NCBI GenBank assembly: GCA_963921345.3
Contig: CAWUFE020000007.1
Location: 620,001-684,000, forward strand
Direction: 5' to 3'
DNA: 64,000 bases
Origin: Hoeflea_A sp963921345
GTDB lineage: Bacteria; Pseudomonadota; Alphaproteobacteria; Rhizobiales; Rhizobiaceae
Below the pieces are notes generated by a model. The model had not been told where the DNA came from, searched no databases, and was given only the letters and a program-made list of their open reading frames with translations. Shown here in pieces: positions 33,620 through 42,312 of the stretch; the stretch's first letter is position 1, and every line of letters starts with the position of its first letter. Both the position numbers and the translations under genes were made by a program.

Positions 33620-35158
33620 TCAATAGTCCTGATTGAGAGCGTCTTCTGCCGGAATCTCTCGTTCCCGTCTTGCGATATAGTCCCGCAGCGCTTCGTCGGC
33701 CGCCGGGTCGAGCGCCGGCTCCTCGTATTCAGCAAGCAGTTTCCGAGCCCGCTGCAACGCCCGTTCGGTGATTTCGACGCCTCCTTCCGCCTGCCATTGT
33801 TCGATGGAGTTGTTGTCGAACAACTGCGGCATGAAGAATGCCCGCTCGAAATTCGCCTGGGTGTGCGGATGACCGAGATAGTGACCTCCGGGTCCAATAT
33901 CGCGAACGGCGGCGACGGCTTCGTCGAAATCGTCCCAGCGGATGCCTTCGGCCATGCGATAGCCCATGGCGCACTGTTCGGCGTCGACGATGAATTTGGC
34001 GACAGAGCAGTGCATGCCGGCCTCGTTCCAGCCAGCCGAGTGCCAGATGTAATTCGCACCGGAGTGCAGAACCGCCGACAGGGTCGCGGCACTTTCATAT
34101 CCCGCCTGGGCGTCGAAGGTCTTGGCGCCGCCCAGCAGGCTGGAGGTCCGCCACGGCACGTCGTAAAAACGCGCCATCTGGCCGATCATGAAGTTCATCA
34201 GGCCGATTTCTGGCGTGCCCGCCATCGGCGCGCCCGACTGCATGGAGACGGTCGACAGGTAGTGCCCGTAGATGGCCGGCGCGCCGCGCCGGATCACCTG
34301 GGTATAGGCCAGCGCCGACAGCGCTTCGGCATTGAGCTGCGCCACCGCGGGGGCGACCGAGGCCGGCGTGTTGGCACCGCCCAGCACGAAGGGCGAGCAC
34401 AGCACCGGCTGGTTGCGGCGGCTGAACGCGCGCATGGCGCCGAGCATCGTCTCGTCCCAGACCAGCGGCGAATTGCCGTTGCAGTTGCCCGTGGCGACCG
34501 CATGCGTCTCCAGGAAATCGTCGCCGAACAGGATGGCGCACATATCCATCACGTCCTCGGCGTTTTTGGGGCTGGTGGTCATGCCCATGAACGTCTTGTC
34601 GGAGTACTTCATGGACGAATAGGTGATGCGCAGATGGCGATGCGAGACCAAGTGGTCCATCGGCTCGACGATGTGGTGGGCCGACGAATGCAGGGCAGGG
34701 GACATGTGGGCGAGCTTGTGAAACATCGCCAGGTCGTCCAGGGTCGGCAACCGCCGCCTGTCCTCAAGATCACGAATATAAGGCGCTCCGGTCATCGGCA
34801 CGAAGATCGAATCGGGTCCGCCCAACCGGACGTTCTTTTCCGGATTGCGGGCGTGAAAGGTGATGGACGAGGGAATGGTGGCGATCAGTTCGCGCACCAG
34901 GCCACGATCCAGATGCACCGTCTCGCCGCGAACGTCGGCACCCGCCGCCTGCCAGTCGGCAAGCGCGATCGGATCCCGGAAGACGACGCCGACCTCCTCG
35001 AGAATATCTATGGATGCGGCGTCGATCCTGCGGATCTGCTCTTCGTCCATCGGTTCGCACAGCGGCAGATTTCGCCGAAGGCTAGGCAGCATATCCACTT
35101 TGGTGACGGTGCGCTGCGCACGCCGCGCCGCGCGACCGCCGGCGCGCCTGTCGCTCAT
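33620..35158 (-). CDS. Trimethylamine methyltransferase (MttB) superfamily protein, non-pyrrolysine type
   Basis: 512 residues of the MttB superfamily, which moves a methyl group from a quaternary or tertiary amine (for example glycine betaine for MtgB) to a corrinoid protein. Recognisable stretches are RRIDAASIDILEEVGVVFRDP near the N terminus, LAMFHKLAHMSPALHSSAHHI, AILFGDDFLETHAVATGNCNG, and SSLLGGAKTFDAQAGYESA. The frame reads through without an amber codon, so it is not the pyrrolysine form. No MttC-like corrinoid protein, RamA reactivase or Pyl genes are in view. It is the first gene of an operon with two SDRs and diverges from marR-rdhA. ATG 35158 (MSDRRAGG) was chosen. Confidence 0.87.
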   Translation of the reverse strand: MSDRRAGGRAARRAQRTVTKVDMLPSLRRNLPLCEPMDEEQIRRIDAASIDILEEVGVVFRDPIALADWQAAGADVRGETVHLDRGLVRELIATIPSSITFHARNPEKNVRLGGPDSIFVPMTGAPYIRDLEDRRRLPTLDDLAMFHKLAHMSPALHSSAHHIVEPMDHLVSHRHLRITYSSMKYSDKTFMGMTTSPKNAEDVMDMCAILFGDDFLETHAVATGNCNGNSPLVWDETMLGAMRAFSRRNQPVLCSPFVLGGANTPASVAPAVAQLNAEALSALAYTQVIRRGAPAIYGHYLSTVSMQSGAPMAGTPEIGLMNFMIGQMARFYDVPWRTSSLLGGAKTFDAQAGYESAATLSAVLHSGANYIWHSAGWNEAGMHCSVAKFIVDAEQCAMGYRMAEGIRWDDFDEAVAAVRDIGPGGHYLGHPHTQANFERAFFMPQLFDNNSIEQWQAEGGVEITERALQRARKLLAEYEEPALDPAADEALRDYIARREREIPAEDALNQDY

Positions 35159-35274
35159 GGCGTCGCTCCTTTCGGTCCTGTTTTTCCAGTCATAGCCGGA
35201 CCGGATTGCGCGACGATCATCTAAGCGACATCGCGCGGCAAAAAGCGACTTCGGCAAGGCGGTGCGGTAAAGTA

Positions 35275-35319
35275 ATTGACCATGCTAACTATTTACAATA
35301 TGATTGATCATGCTAACTA
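35275..35319. promoter_or_regulatory. Paired 17-bp direct repeats, candidate MarR operator
   Basis: ATTGACCATGCTAACTA (35275-35291) recurs as ATTGATCATGCTAACTA (35303-35319), one mismatch, start-to-start distance 28 bp. Each contains an imperfect dyad around CATG (TTGAYCATGCTAA). They lie in the divergent promoter between mttB and marR, ending 15 bp before the marR start. Confidence 0.65.
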
Positions 35320-35334
35320 GATTGGATGCGGTCC

Positions 35335-35802
35335 ATGACAACCGACAATCTCGAAGACATCGAATACAGTCTGCACAGTCGGCTCGGATACAAGGTGTCG
35401 CGGCTTGCCCGCCTGATGGAGGCTCGGCTCGAGGGCATGATCACCGAACTCGGGGTCACCCGCATGATGTGGTGCGTCCTGAGCGGGGTCGGCCTGGAAA
35501 ACGTCAAGACGCCCTCGGCGCTTGCAAGCTACATCGGCATCGCCAGGCCGACCGTGTCACGGGTGTTGAGCGACATGGAGAAGCGCGGCTTCATCTATCG
35601 CAACGGCGCCAAGGGCGATGGCCGCGCCGTTGAAATCGAGCTGACCGAACGGGGTCGGGCCGCCCTGGACCGCTGCCGCCCCCTGGTCGACGACCTGAAC
35701 ACGCATTTCGTCAACAAACTGGATCCCCGGGAACTGGAATCCGTTCTTTCTCACCTCGATGCGCTTGCCGAAGGCGAGACACGTGAACTGACCGTCCTTT
35801 GA
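35335..35802 (+). CDS. MarR-family transcriptional regulator
   Basis: 155 residues with the MarR winged helix: LGVTRMMWCVLSGVGLENVKTPSALASYIGIARPTVSRVLSDMEKRGFIYR, then the wing GDGRAVEIELTERGRAAL and a C-terminal dimerisation helix. MarR proteins are usually repressors relieved by aromatic acids or phenols. The gene precedes the reductive dehalogenase gene by 4 bp, so it should sense the halogenated substrate or product of that enzyme. ATG 35335 (MTTDNLED) was chosen; ATG 35326 is also possible. Confidence 0.9.
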   Translation: MTTDNLEDIEYSLHSRLGYKVSRLARLMEARLEGMITELGVTRMMWCVLSGVGLENVKTPSALASYIGIARPTVSRVLSDMEKRGFIYRNGAKGDGRAVEIELTERGRAALDRCRPLVDDLNTHFVNKLDPRELESVLSHLDALAEGETRELTVL

Positions 35803-35806
35803 AACC

Positions 35807-38800
35807 ATGAAACTGTTTTCTTACAAAAACCGTCCGGTCCATCTCGGACCTTTCCCGCTGGAAACGCTCTCCCGTTCGGCCGAGCCGCTCGACCTTGCGG
35901 CGATCGAGCCTATGCGCCAGCTCACGGTCGATCATCAGCCGGATGAATCTCTGGCGCACGCCATCGCCCGTTTTCTGGCGATGATGGACACGGTCCGCGA
36001 TGGCAAGATCGTCCACGGGGAGGCCGAGATCCCCGACGATCCGCGTTTGCGGGCGGAGCACCTGAAGGCCGCCGGCTACTATTTCGACGCCTCGATGGTC
36101 GGAATTGCCAGCCTCGAGGAAGGTCACTTCCTGCAGCAGCCGTTCCGCAATCCGATGATTGACGAAATCAAGGCGGAATTGGAGGCAGGTCAGCCGAAGA
36201 GTTTCGCGTCGGGTGTCGACGCGATCTACGCCGACGTGCTGGAATCGACACGGGTGAAGCTGGAGCCGGTCAACCATCACACCCACGCCTTGGTGTTCCT
36301 GGTCGAATATGCGCGCGACCCGCGCGCCGACGAACCGGGCACGGAATGGTTCCACGACACCCAGGCCGACAGGGCGGCGCTGCTGACGGCCAATGTCGCG
36401 GCGGTGCTTGCAAGCTATATCCGCATGCTCGGACACGAGGCCCGGGCTCACACGGCTTCAACGTCCGATGTCGACCTCAATCGTCTTGGCGTATCGGCCG
36501 GCCTGTGTTCGGTGGAGCGGGTCGATGGCGGGCAGCAACTGGTCAATCCCTATGTCGGGCCGCGCTTTGGTCTGGCGGCGATTACAACGACGCTGGAGAT
36601 CGAACCGGACCAGCCGCTGGGACAGCAGGGCGGGAAGGACGGATGGCGCTCGCACGGACCCGGTTGGTGGCTGGGCAAGGGCACGGCGCGTCGGGCTGCG
36701 ACCTCCGTGCCGTACCGGGACCGGGATTTCCGCATGGGCGCCCATCCCTTCGAAAAAATCAAGCGCCGCGACACGCCGACGACGTTGATCGACGAGGAAC
36801 GGGTGCCGCGCTTTCCCAAACGCTCCGACTTCTTTGCCCGCGCTCTGTTCGGCGACATGGGCAAGAACGTGCAGGAAGCGGCCAAGGGCGGCATGTATGT
36901 CATGAAAAGTCCGATCGGCGCCTGTGCCCGGCGGGCTCTCGGCGCGTTGCTGCTGTTGCAGTTCGGCGATGCGCGCGGCCCGGTGTCGCCCAACGCCAAA
37001 GATCCGGCTCGCAACGCCGACAACCTGAAGGCCGCCTGTTACTACCTGTCTGCCGACGCCGTCGGTCTCAGCCGGGTTCCGGAGTGGGCCTATTATTCGC
37101 ATGACGCCGGCGGCAACCCGCTCGACGCCTATCACGACAACGGCGTGTCGCTGCTGCTCGACCAGGGACACGAGACCATGGAAGGCGCCAGCGGCGACGA
37201 CTGGATATCGGTCGCCCAGTCGATGCGCGCGTATTTGCGGTTTTCGCTGCTCGGCGGGGTCATCGGCGAGCAAGTCCGCCGCCTCGGCTATTCGGCTCGC
37301 GTGCATTCGGTGCTCGACGGCGACGTGCTGCAGCCGCCGCTGCTGCTGCTCTCCGGCCTGGGCGAGGTCAGCCGCATCGGCGAGGTCATTCTCAACCCCT
37401 TCCTCGGGCCGCGGCTGAAATCGGGCGTGGTGACGACATCGATGCCGATGGACCACGACCGGCCCATCGATTTCGGGCTGCAGAAGTTCTGCGAGGGCTG
37501 CAACAAATGCGCCCGTGAGTGCCCTTCCGGCGCCATCACCGCCGGACCGAAGCTGATGTACAACGGCTACGAGATCTGGAAGTCGGACGCCGAGAAATGT
37601 GCCCGTTACCGGCTGACCAACACCGCCGGCGGCATGTGCGGCCGCTGCATGAAGACCTGCCCCTGGAACCTCGAGGGGCTGTTCTCCGACGCCGCCTTTC
37701 GGTGGATGGCGATCAACGCACCCGGTTCTGCCAAGACCCTGGCGCGTCTGGACGACCAGCTCGGCCGCGGCGAGATCAATCCAGTCAAGACCTGGTGGTG
37801 GGACGTCGAACTGGACACCAAACAGGGCCGCTACGTTCAGGCCGAGGCGACCAACCGGCGCGGGCTGTCGCGCGATCTGGACCTGAAATACGAGGACCAG
37901 ACGCTGGCGGTCTATCCCGCCGATGTCATGCCGCCACCATTGCCGGTCGCCCATCCGCTCAATCGGGAAGAGGGAATTGCCCGCTACCGCGCCATGCTGA
38001 CACCCGAAGCCTACCGCGAAAAGCTATCGGCGGGAGATACGGCGGATCTGGCCCCGCAACATCCGGGACTGGACGGCCCGCCGCCGGTGTTCCCGGTCAT
38101 CGTCACCAAACGCGAGGACCTGGCCGAGGACGTCGTCCGTTTCGAACTCACCAGCGAAAACGGAACGCCATTGCCATCGTTCGATGCCGGCGCGCATATC
38201 GACGTGGTGATCGCGCCCGAGTATCAGCGCCAGTATTCGCTGGCTGGCGATCCGGCCGACCAGAGCAAATACGTGCTCGGTGTCTTGCGCGAGGCGGAAG
38301 GGCGGGGCGGCTCACTGCTCATGCACCGCGTTTTCAAGCAAGGCCGGCGGATTTTCGTTTCGGAGCCGCGCAATCACTTCCCGCTCGACGAGACGGCGCC
38401 GTTTTCGGTGCTGATGGCGGGCGGCATCGGGGTGACGCCGCTGATCACCATGGCCCACCGGTTGCATGCGCTCGGCAAGGATTTCGTGCTGCATTACAGC
38501 GTGCGGTCGGAGGAAAAGAGCGGCTTCGCCGAGTCGCTCCGAGCCATGCCCTGGGCCGACAAGGTGTTCTTCCATTTCTCGGTCGACGGCGGCCGGGCCG
38601 ATTTCGACGAGCTCGTTCCGGCCTACCGCGACGGGTTCAAACTCTATACCTGCGGGAGCGATCGCTACATGGACGCCGTCTTCGATACCGCGGAAGGCAA
38701 GGGCTGGCCGGAGGAGGGCCTGTCGAAAGAGTATTTCTCGGTTCCCGAAGCGCCGGACTACGTCAACCACGATTTCGTTCTGGAACTGATCCGCACCGGG

Positions 38801-39034
38801 CGTTCGATCCCGGTGGCCAAGGAGGAGAGCGCGACCGATGCCCTGGCCGCCGCCGGACTGCCGGTCCAGGTGAAGTGCACGGACGGTCTGTGCGGCGTCT
38901 GCGCCGCCCATCATCTGTCCGGCGAGATCGAGCACCGGGACTATGTGCTTTCGGAAAAGGAACGCGAGACCAAGGTGATCCTGTGCTGTTCGCGGGCCAG
39001 CGAGCCGGGCGGCACGATCAGGATCGATCTTTAG
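35807..39034 (+). CDS. Reductive dehalogenase fused to PDR-type ferredoxin reductase (self-sufficient catabolic RdhA)
   Basis: 1075 residues. Residues 1 to about 620 form a cobalamin-dependent reductive dehalogenase like the aerobic catabolic enzymes BhbA and NpRdhA. Two 4Fe-4S motifs are seen: C562, C565, C568, C572 (CEGCNKCARECP) and C598, C611, C614, C618 (AGGMCGRCMKTCPW). There is no twin-arginine signal, so it is cytosolic. From about 765 follows a phthalate-dioxygenase-reductase module: flavin motif R808-QYS, NAD loop GGIGVTP (872-878), and a 2Fe-2S ferredoxin domain with C1024, C1029, C1032 and CC at 1060-1061. The expected reaction is NAD(P)H-driven removal of halide from a haloaromatic, probably a halophenol. 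QueG is related but short and unfused. MarR lies 4 bp upstream. Confidence 0.9.
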   Translation: MKLFSYKNRPVHLGPFPLETLSRSAEPLDLAAIEPMRQLTVDHQPDESLAHAIARFLAMMDTVRDGKIVHGEAEIPDDPRLRAEHLKAAGYYFDASMVGIASLEEGHFLQQPFRNPMIDEIKAELEAGQPKSFASGVDAIYADVLESTRVKLEPVNHHTHALVFLVEYARDPRADEPGTEWFHDTQADRAALLTANVAAVLASYIRMLGHEARAHTASTSDVDLNRLGVSAGLCSVERVDGGQQLVNPYVGPRFGLAAITTTLEIEPDQPLGQQGGKDGWRSHGPGWWLGKGTARRAATSVPYRDRDFRMGAHPFEKIKRRDTPTTLIDEERVPRFPKRSDFFARALFGDMGKNVQEAAKGGMYVMKSPIGACARRALGALLLLQFGDARGPVSPNAKDPARNADNLKAACYYLSADAVGLSRVPEWAYYSHDAGGNPLDAYHDNGVSLLLDQGHETMEGASGDDWISVAQSMRAYLRFSLLGGVIGEQVRRLGYSARVHSVLDGDVLQPPLLLLSGLGEVSRIGEVILNPFLGPRLKSGVVTTSMPMDHDRPIDFGLQKFCEGCNKCARECPSGAITAGPKLMYNGYEIWKSDAEKCARYRLTNTAGGMCGRCMKTCPWNLEGLFSDAAFRWMAINAPGSAKTLARLDDQLGRGEINPVKTWWWDVELDTKQGRYVQAEATNRRGLSRDLDLKYEDQTLAVYPADVMPPPLPVAHPLNREEGIARYRAMLTPEAYREKLSAGDTADLAPQHPGLDGPPPVFPVIVTKREDLAEDVVRFELTSENGTPLPSFDAGAHIDVVIAPEYQRQYSLAGDPADQSKYVLGVLREAEGRGGSLLMHRVFKQGRRIFVSEPRNHFPLDETAPFSVLMAGGIGVTPLITMAHRLHALGKDFVLHYSVRSEEKSGFAESLRAMPWADKVFFHFSVDGGRADFDELVPAYRDGFKLYTCGSDRYMDAVFDTAEGKGWPEEGLSKEYFSVPEAPDYVNHDFVLELIRTGRSIPVAKEESATDALAAAGLPVQVKCTDGLCGVCAAHHLSGEIEHRDYVLSEKERETKVILCCSRASEPGGTIRIDL

Positions 39035-39129
39035 GCGGCCCTTCAAATTGCCGCTGGCTGAGGTGGATTTGTTTTGCTAACGTTTCGAAACACGCTTGGA
39101 AATCCGGAGTTCGATCATAAGGAATACGT

Positions 39130-40536
39130 GTGCCGTTTAACGAGATGGAAGACTCTTCCGGAACGCGCGCGCCCTATCGGCGCATCGCCGACTGGATAAA
39201 GGACACAGGCACAGAACTTCTAGGCCGCCGTCGCGAGGAGGCGGAGGCCATTTTCCGAAAGATAGGCATTACTTTCGCGGTCTATGGCGAAGGCGGCGAT
39301 CCGGAGCGGCTGATCCCCTTCGACATGGTGCCGCGGGCGTTCTCGGCCTCCGAATGGACGGTGCTCGACCGCGGTATCCGGCAGCGCGCCCGGGCCCTCA
39401 ACGCCTTCCTGTACGATATCTACCACCGCGGCGAGATCATCAAGGCGGGGATCATCCCCGGCGATCTCGTCTACCGCAACGCCGCCTACCTGCCGCAGAT
39501 GGTGGGCTTCGAACCGCCGGGGCGGGTCTACAGCCACATTGTCGGGATCGACATCGTGCGCACCGGGCCGGACAGCTTTCAGGTGCTCGAGGACAATTGC
39601 CGCACGCCGTCCGGGGTGAGCTACATGCTCGAAAACCGCGAGATCATGGCGCGCATGTTCCCCGACATTTTCAGCGGCGGCCCGGTCAAGCCGGTGGACC
39701 ACTATCCCGACGAGTTGTTGCGCACGCTGAAGGAGGTGGGCCCTGCGGCCTGCAATGGCGAACCGACCGTCGTCGTGCTGACGCCCGGATCCCTCAATTC
39801 CGCCTATTACGAACATTCCTTCCTGGCCGACCTGATGGGCGTCGAACTGGTCGAACCGCAGGACCTGTTCGTCGAGGACGCCAAGGTCTGGATGCGCACC
39901 ACGCGCGGGCCGCAGCAGGTCGACGTCATCTACCGTCGCATCGACGATGACTTCATCGATCCGCTGACGTTTCGTCCCGACAGCATGCTGGGGGTGCCGG
40001 GCCTGTTCGACGCCTATCGCGCCGGCCGCGTGACGATTTGCTCGGCGCCTGGCGCCGGCGTGGCCGACGACAAGGCGATCTACATCTATGTGCCCGAAAT
40101 GATCCGCTTCTATCTGGGTGAAGAACCGATACTGGAGAACATCAAGACCTATCAGTGCAGCCAAGCAGACGAGTGCAGCTACGTGCTCGAAAATCTGCAC
40201 GACCTGGTGGTCAAGGAAGTCCACGGCTCTGGCGGCTACGGCATGCTGATCGGACCCAAGAGCACAAAGGCCGAGATTTCCGCTTACCGCAAACGCGTCG
40301 AGGCGAATCCGGCCGAATTCATTGCTCAGCCGACGCTGGACCCGTCTACCGCTCCGACGCTCGACGAAGACGGCCTGTGCGATCGGCATGTCGATTTTCG
40401 GCCGTTCTGCCTGGTCGGCAAGACCATCCGGTTGGTGCCGGGCGGCCTGACCCGCGTGGCGTTGCGCAAGGGATCGTTGGTCGTCAATTCCAGCCAGGGC
40501 GGCGGGGTCAAGGACACCTGGGTCCTGCAGGAATGA
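39130..40536 (+). CDS. Circularly permuted type 2 ATP-grasp protein
   Basis: 468 residues, first gene of the Anbu cluster. Family stretches include LEDNCRTPSGVSYMLENREI, VVVLTPGSLNSAYYEHSFLA, VIYRRIDDDFIDPL and the glycine loop EVHGSGGYGMLIGP. ATP-grasp enzymes join a carboxylate to an amine or thiol; this group is proposed to make a peptide tag or peptide-like metabolite. GTG 39130 has AAGGA seven bases upstream; ATG 39145 is an alternative. The next gene starts 4 bp after the stop codon. Confidence 0.9.
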   Translation: MPFNEMEDSSGTRAPYRRIADWIKDTGTELLGRRREEAEAIFRKIGITFAVYGEGGDPERLIPFDMVPRAFSASEWTVLDRGIRQRARALNAFLYDIYHRGEIIKAGIIPGDLVYRNAAYLPQMVGFEPPGRVYSHIVGIDIVRTGPDSFQVLEDNCRTPSGVSYMLENREIMARMFPDIFSGGPVKPVDHYPDELLRTLKEVGPAACNGEPTVVVLTPGSLNSAYYEHSFLADLMGVELVEPQDLFVEDAKVWMRTTRGPQQVDVIYRRIDDDFIDPLTFRPDSMLGVPGLFDAYRAGRVTICSAPGAGVADDKAIYIYVPEMIRFYLGEEPILENIKTYQCSQADECSYVLENLHDLVVKEVHGSGGYGMLIGPKSTKAEISAYRKRVEANPAEFIAQPTLDPSTAPTLDEDGLCDRHVDFRPFCLVGKTIRLVPGGLTRVALRKGSLVVNSSQGGGVKDTWVLQE

Positions 40537-40540
40537 AGCC

Positions 40541-41464
40541 ATGCTGAGTCGCGCCGCGGAAAACCTGTTCTGGCTGGGCCGCTACATGGAGCGTGCCGAG
40601 GCCACCGCGCGCATGATCTCCATGGGACAGCGCATGGCGATGCTGCCGGGAACCACGGCGCAATCGGAGTGGACGTCCGTCATGCAGGCGACCGGAGCCA
40701 CGCTTCCGACCGACGGGACGGTCTCCGAGACGGATATCGTCAGCAACCTGATCCTCGACACCGACAACCCGTCCTCCATCCAGGCCTGCCTTGCCAAGGC
40801 GCGCGAAAACGGGCGCGCTGTGCGCACCGGGCTGACCCAGGAGATGTGGGAGAGCCTGAACGACAACTGGCGCTATCTGGAAGGCATGGATCCCCAGGCC
40901 GCTCGTCGCCAGCTGAGCCGAATCCTCGAATGGGTGCGCACCCGAGCCGCCGTTTTTCGCGGTGCGGTCGAAACCGCCATGCTGCGCAGCGAGGGCTATG
41001 ACTTCCTGAGACTCGGCGGCAGCATCGAGCGGGCGGACATGACGCTGCGGCTGTTGAACGTGAAGTATTTTCTGCTACTGCCGGAAACCGAGGTCGTCGG
41101 TGGCGGCCGCGATCATCACCAGTGGATGTCGATGCTGCATGCGGTTTCCGGGCTGCGTGCCTACCACCACCACTATTTCGGTGACTACGCGCCTTGGAAC
41201 ATCGCCGATTTCCTGCTTCTCAACCAGGCGTTTCCGCGTTCGGTCGCTTTCAGCTACACCCAGATCAACGGCTGTCTCGTCCGTCTCGAACGGAGCCATG
41301 GCGCCGGCCACGCCTGCCAGCGTACGGCGCGCAATGAAAGCGAACGGCTGCAGCGCCTCGATATCAACACGGTCTTCAATGACGGCCTGCACGAGTTCCT
41401 CGACGACCAGATCGTCAAGACCGCTCGCATCAGCCAGGAAGTGTCCGATGCCTATCATTTCTGA
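40541..41464 (+). CDS. Alpha-E domain protein of the Anbu cluster
   Basis: 307 residues, all helical, starting MLSRAAENLFWLGRYMERAEATARMI, the hallmark of the alpha-E family. LESLNDNWRYLE-type helices and RLGGSIERADMTLRLLNVKY follow. No enzymatic activity is established. It always travels with the circularly permuted ATP-grasp and transglutaminase-like proteins and probably forms a complex with them. It sits between those two genes here with gaps of 4 and 12 bp. Confidence 0.9.
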   Translation: MLSRAAENLFWLGRYMERAEATARMISMGQRMAMLPGTTAQSEWTSVMQATGATLPTDGTVSETDIVSNLILDTDNPSSIQACLAKARENGRAVRTGLTQEMWESLNDNWRYLEGMDPQAARRQLSRILEWVRTRAAVFRGAVETAMLRSEGYDFLRLGGSIERADMTLRLLNVKYFLLLPETEVVGGGRDHHQWMSMLHAVSGLRAYHHHYFGDYAPWNIADFLLLNQAFPRSVAFSYTQINGCLVRLERSHGAGHACQRTARNESERLQRLDINTVFNDGLHEFLDDQIVKTARISQEVSDAYHF

Positions 41465-41476
41465 CGGAGCCTGCTG

Positions 41477-42286
41477 ATGCGCCTCCATGTCCGCCACCGC
41501 TCGACCTATTCATACGACCCGGCGGCCGCTCGCGTTTCGCTGCGCCTGAAACTCTATCCGTCGATCTACGATGGCCAGAGTGCGGAGTCCTGGCAGGTCA
41601 CGGTCAACGGCGAGGCGGTCGAACCCATCTACATGTCCGGATACGGCGACGACGTGGCGTTGTGGCAGAGTCGAGAACCGATCGACAGCGCCGTGGTCAT
41701 TGCCGACGGCATCGTCGTCACCGATGACAAGGCGGGCGTGGTGCGCGACCTGCCGCGAAAGCCGCCTTCCGCCATTTTCACCCGCAGTACGGCACTGACC
41801 CGAGCCGACGACGGAATAGAGGCTTTGGCAAAACAGACGGCGCTCGAAGACGATCTTGAGACGGTGCATGCGCTTTCCGTCGCGGTGAAGGACGCGGTGG
41901 AGTACCGGCAGGGGGCGACGGCCAGCGAAACCACCGCGGCTGAAGCTTTGGCGCTCGGCGCCGGCGTGTGTCAGGACCACGCCCATATCCTGATTGCCGC
42001 CTGCCGGTCCCTCGGCATTCCGGCGCGCTACGTCACCGGGTACCTGCAGGCGACGGACGAGCAGGACGATCTTCTGGAAACCCATGCCTGGGTTGAAGCC
42101 CACATCAAGCGTTTCGGCTGGATCGGCCTCGATCCGTCGAACGGCATTTCGCCCACGGATCACTATATCCGCATCGCCTGCGGACTGGACGCCGACGATG
42201 CGACTCCGATAAAAGGCCATGTCGTTGGCGGCTCCGAGATTTCCCTGACCGCGGAAGTCGCGGTGGCGAACAGCCAGCAACAGTAG
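41477..42286 (+). CDS. Transglutaminase-like cysteine protease of the Anbu cluster
   Basis: 269 residues. An N-terminal beta domain (MRLHVRHRSTYSYDPAAARVSLRLKLYPS) precedes the papain-like transglutaminase core, with catalytic Cys C165 in GAGVCQDHAHILIAACRSLGI, His H203 in ETHAWVEAHI and Asp D219 in WIGLDPSNG. The N-terminal region is the usual companion of this family. It may cleave or form the amide bonds handled by the ATP-grasp partner. All three catalytic residues are intact. Confidence 0.9.
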   Translation: MRLHVRHRSTYSYDPAAARVSLRLKLYPSIYDGQSAESWQVTVNGEAVEPIYMSGYGDDVALWQSREPIDSAVVIADGIVVTDDKAGVVRDLPRKPPSAIFTRSTALTRADDGIEALAKQTALEDDLETVHALSVAVKDAVEYRQGATASETTAAEALALGAGVCQDHAHILIAACRSLGIPARYVTGYLQATDEQDDLLETHAWVEAHIKRFGWIGLDPSNGISPTDHYIRIACGLDADDATPIKGHVVGGSEISLTAEVAVANSQQQ

Positions 42287-42312
42287 AAATTCCAAGGGCG
42301 AGGGCGGTTTCC

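Noticed and set aside
33620..35158. Pyrrolysine-containing trimethylamine methyltransferase
   Set aside because: No in-frame amber codon and no Pyl synthesis genes are present; it is the non-Pyl kind.
36458..37954. A 498-codon minus-strand frame inside the reductive dehalogenase gene
   Set aside because: The plus strand has both Fe-S motifs here; the antisense product has no plausible fold.
35807..39034. Epoxyqueuosine reductase (QueG) as the identity of the Fe-S protein
   Set aside because: QueG is about 350-390 residues and lacks the fused reductase and duplicated N-terminal region; the MarR context also points to catabolism.
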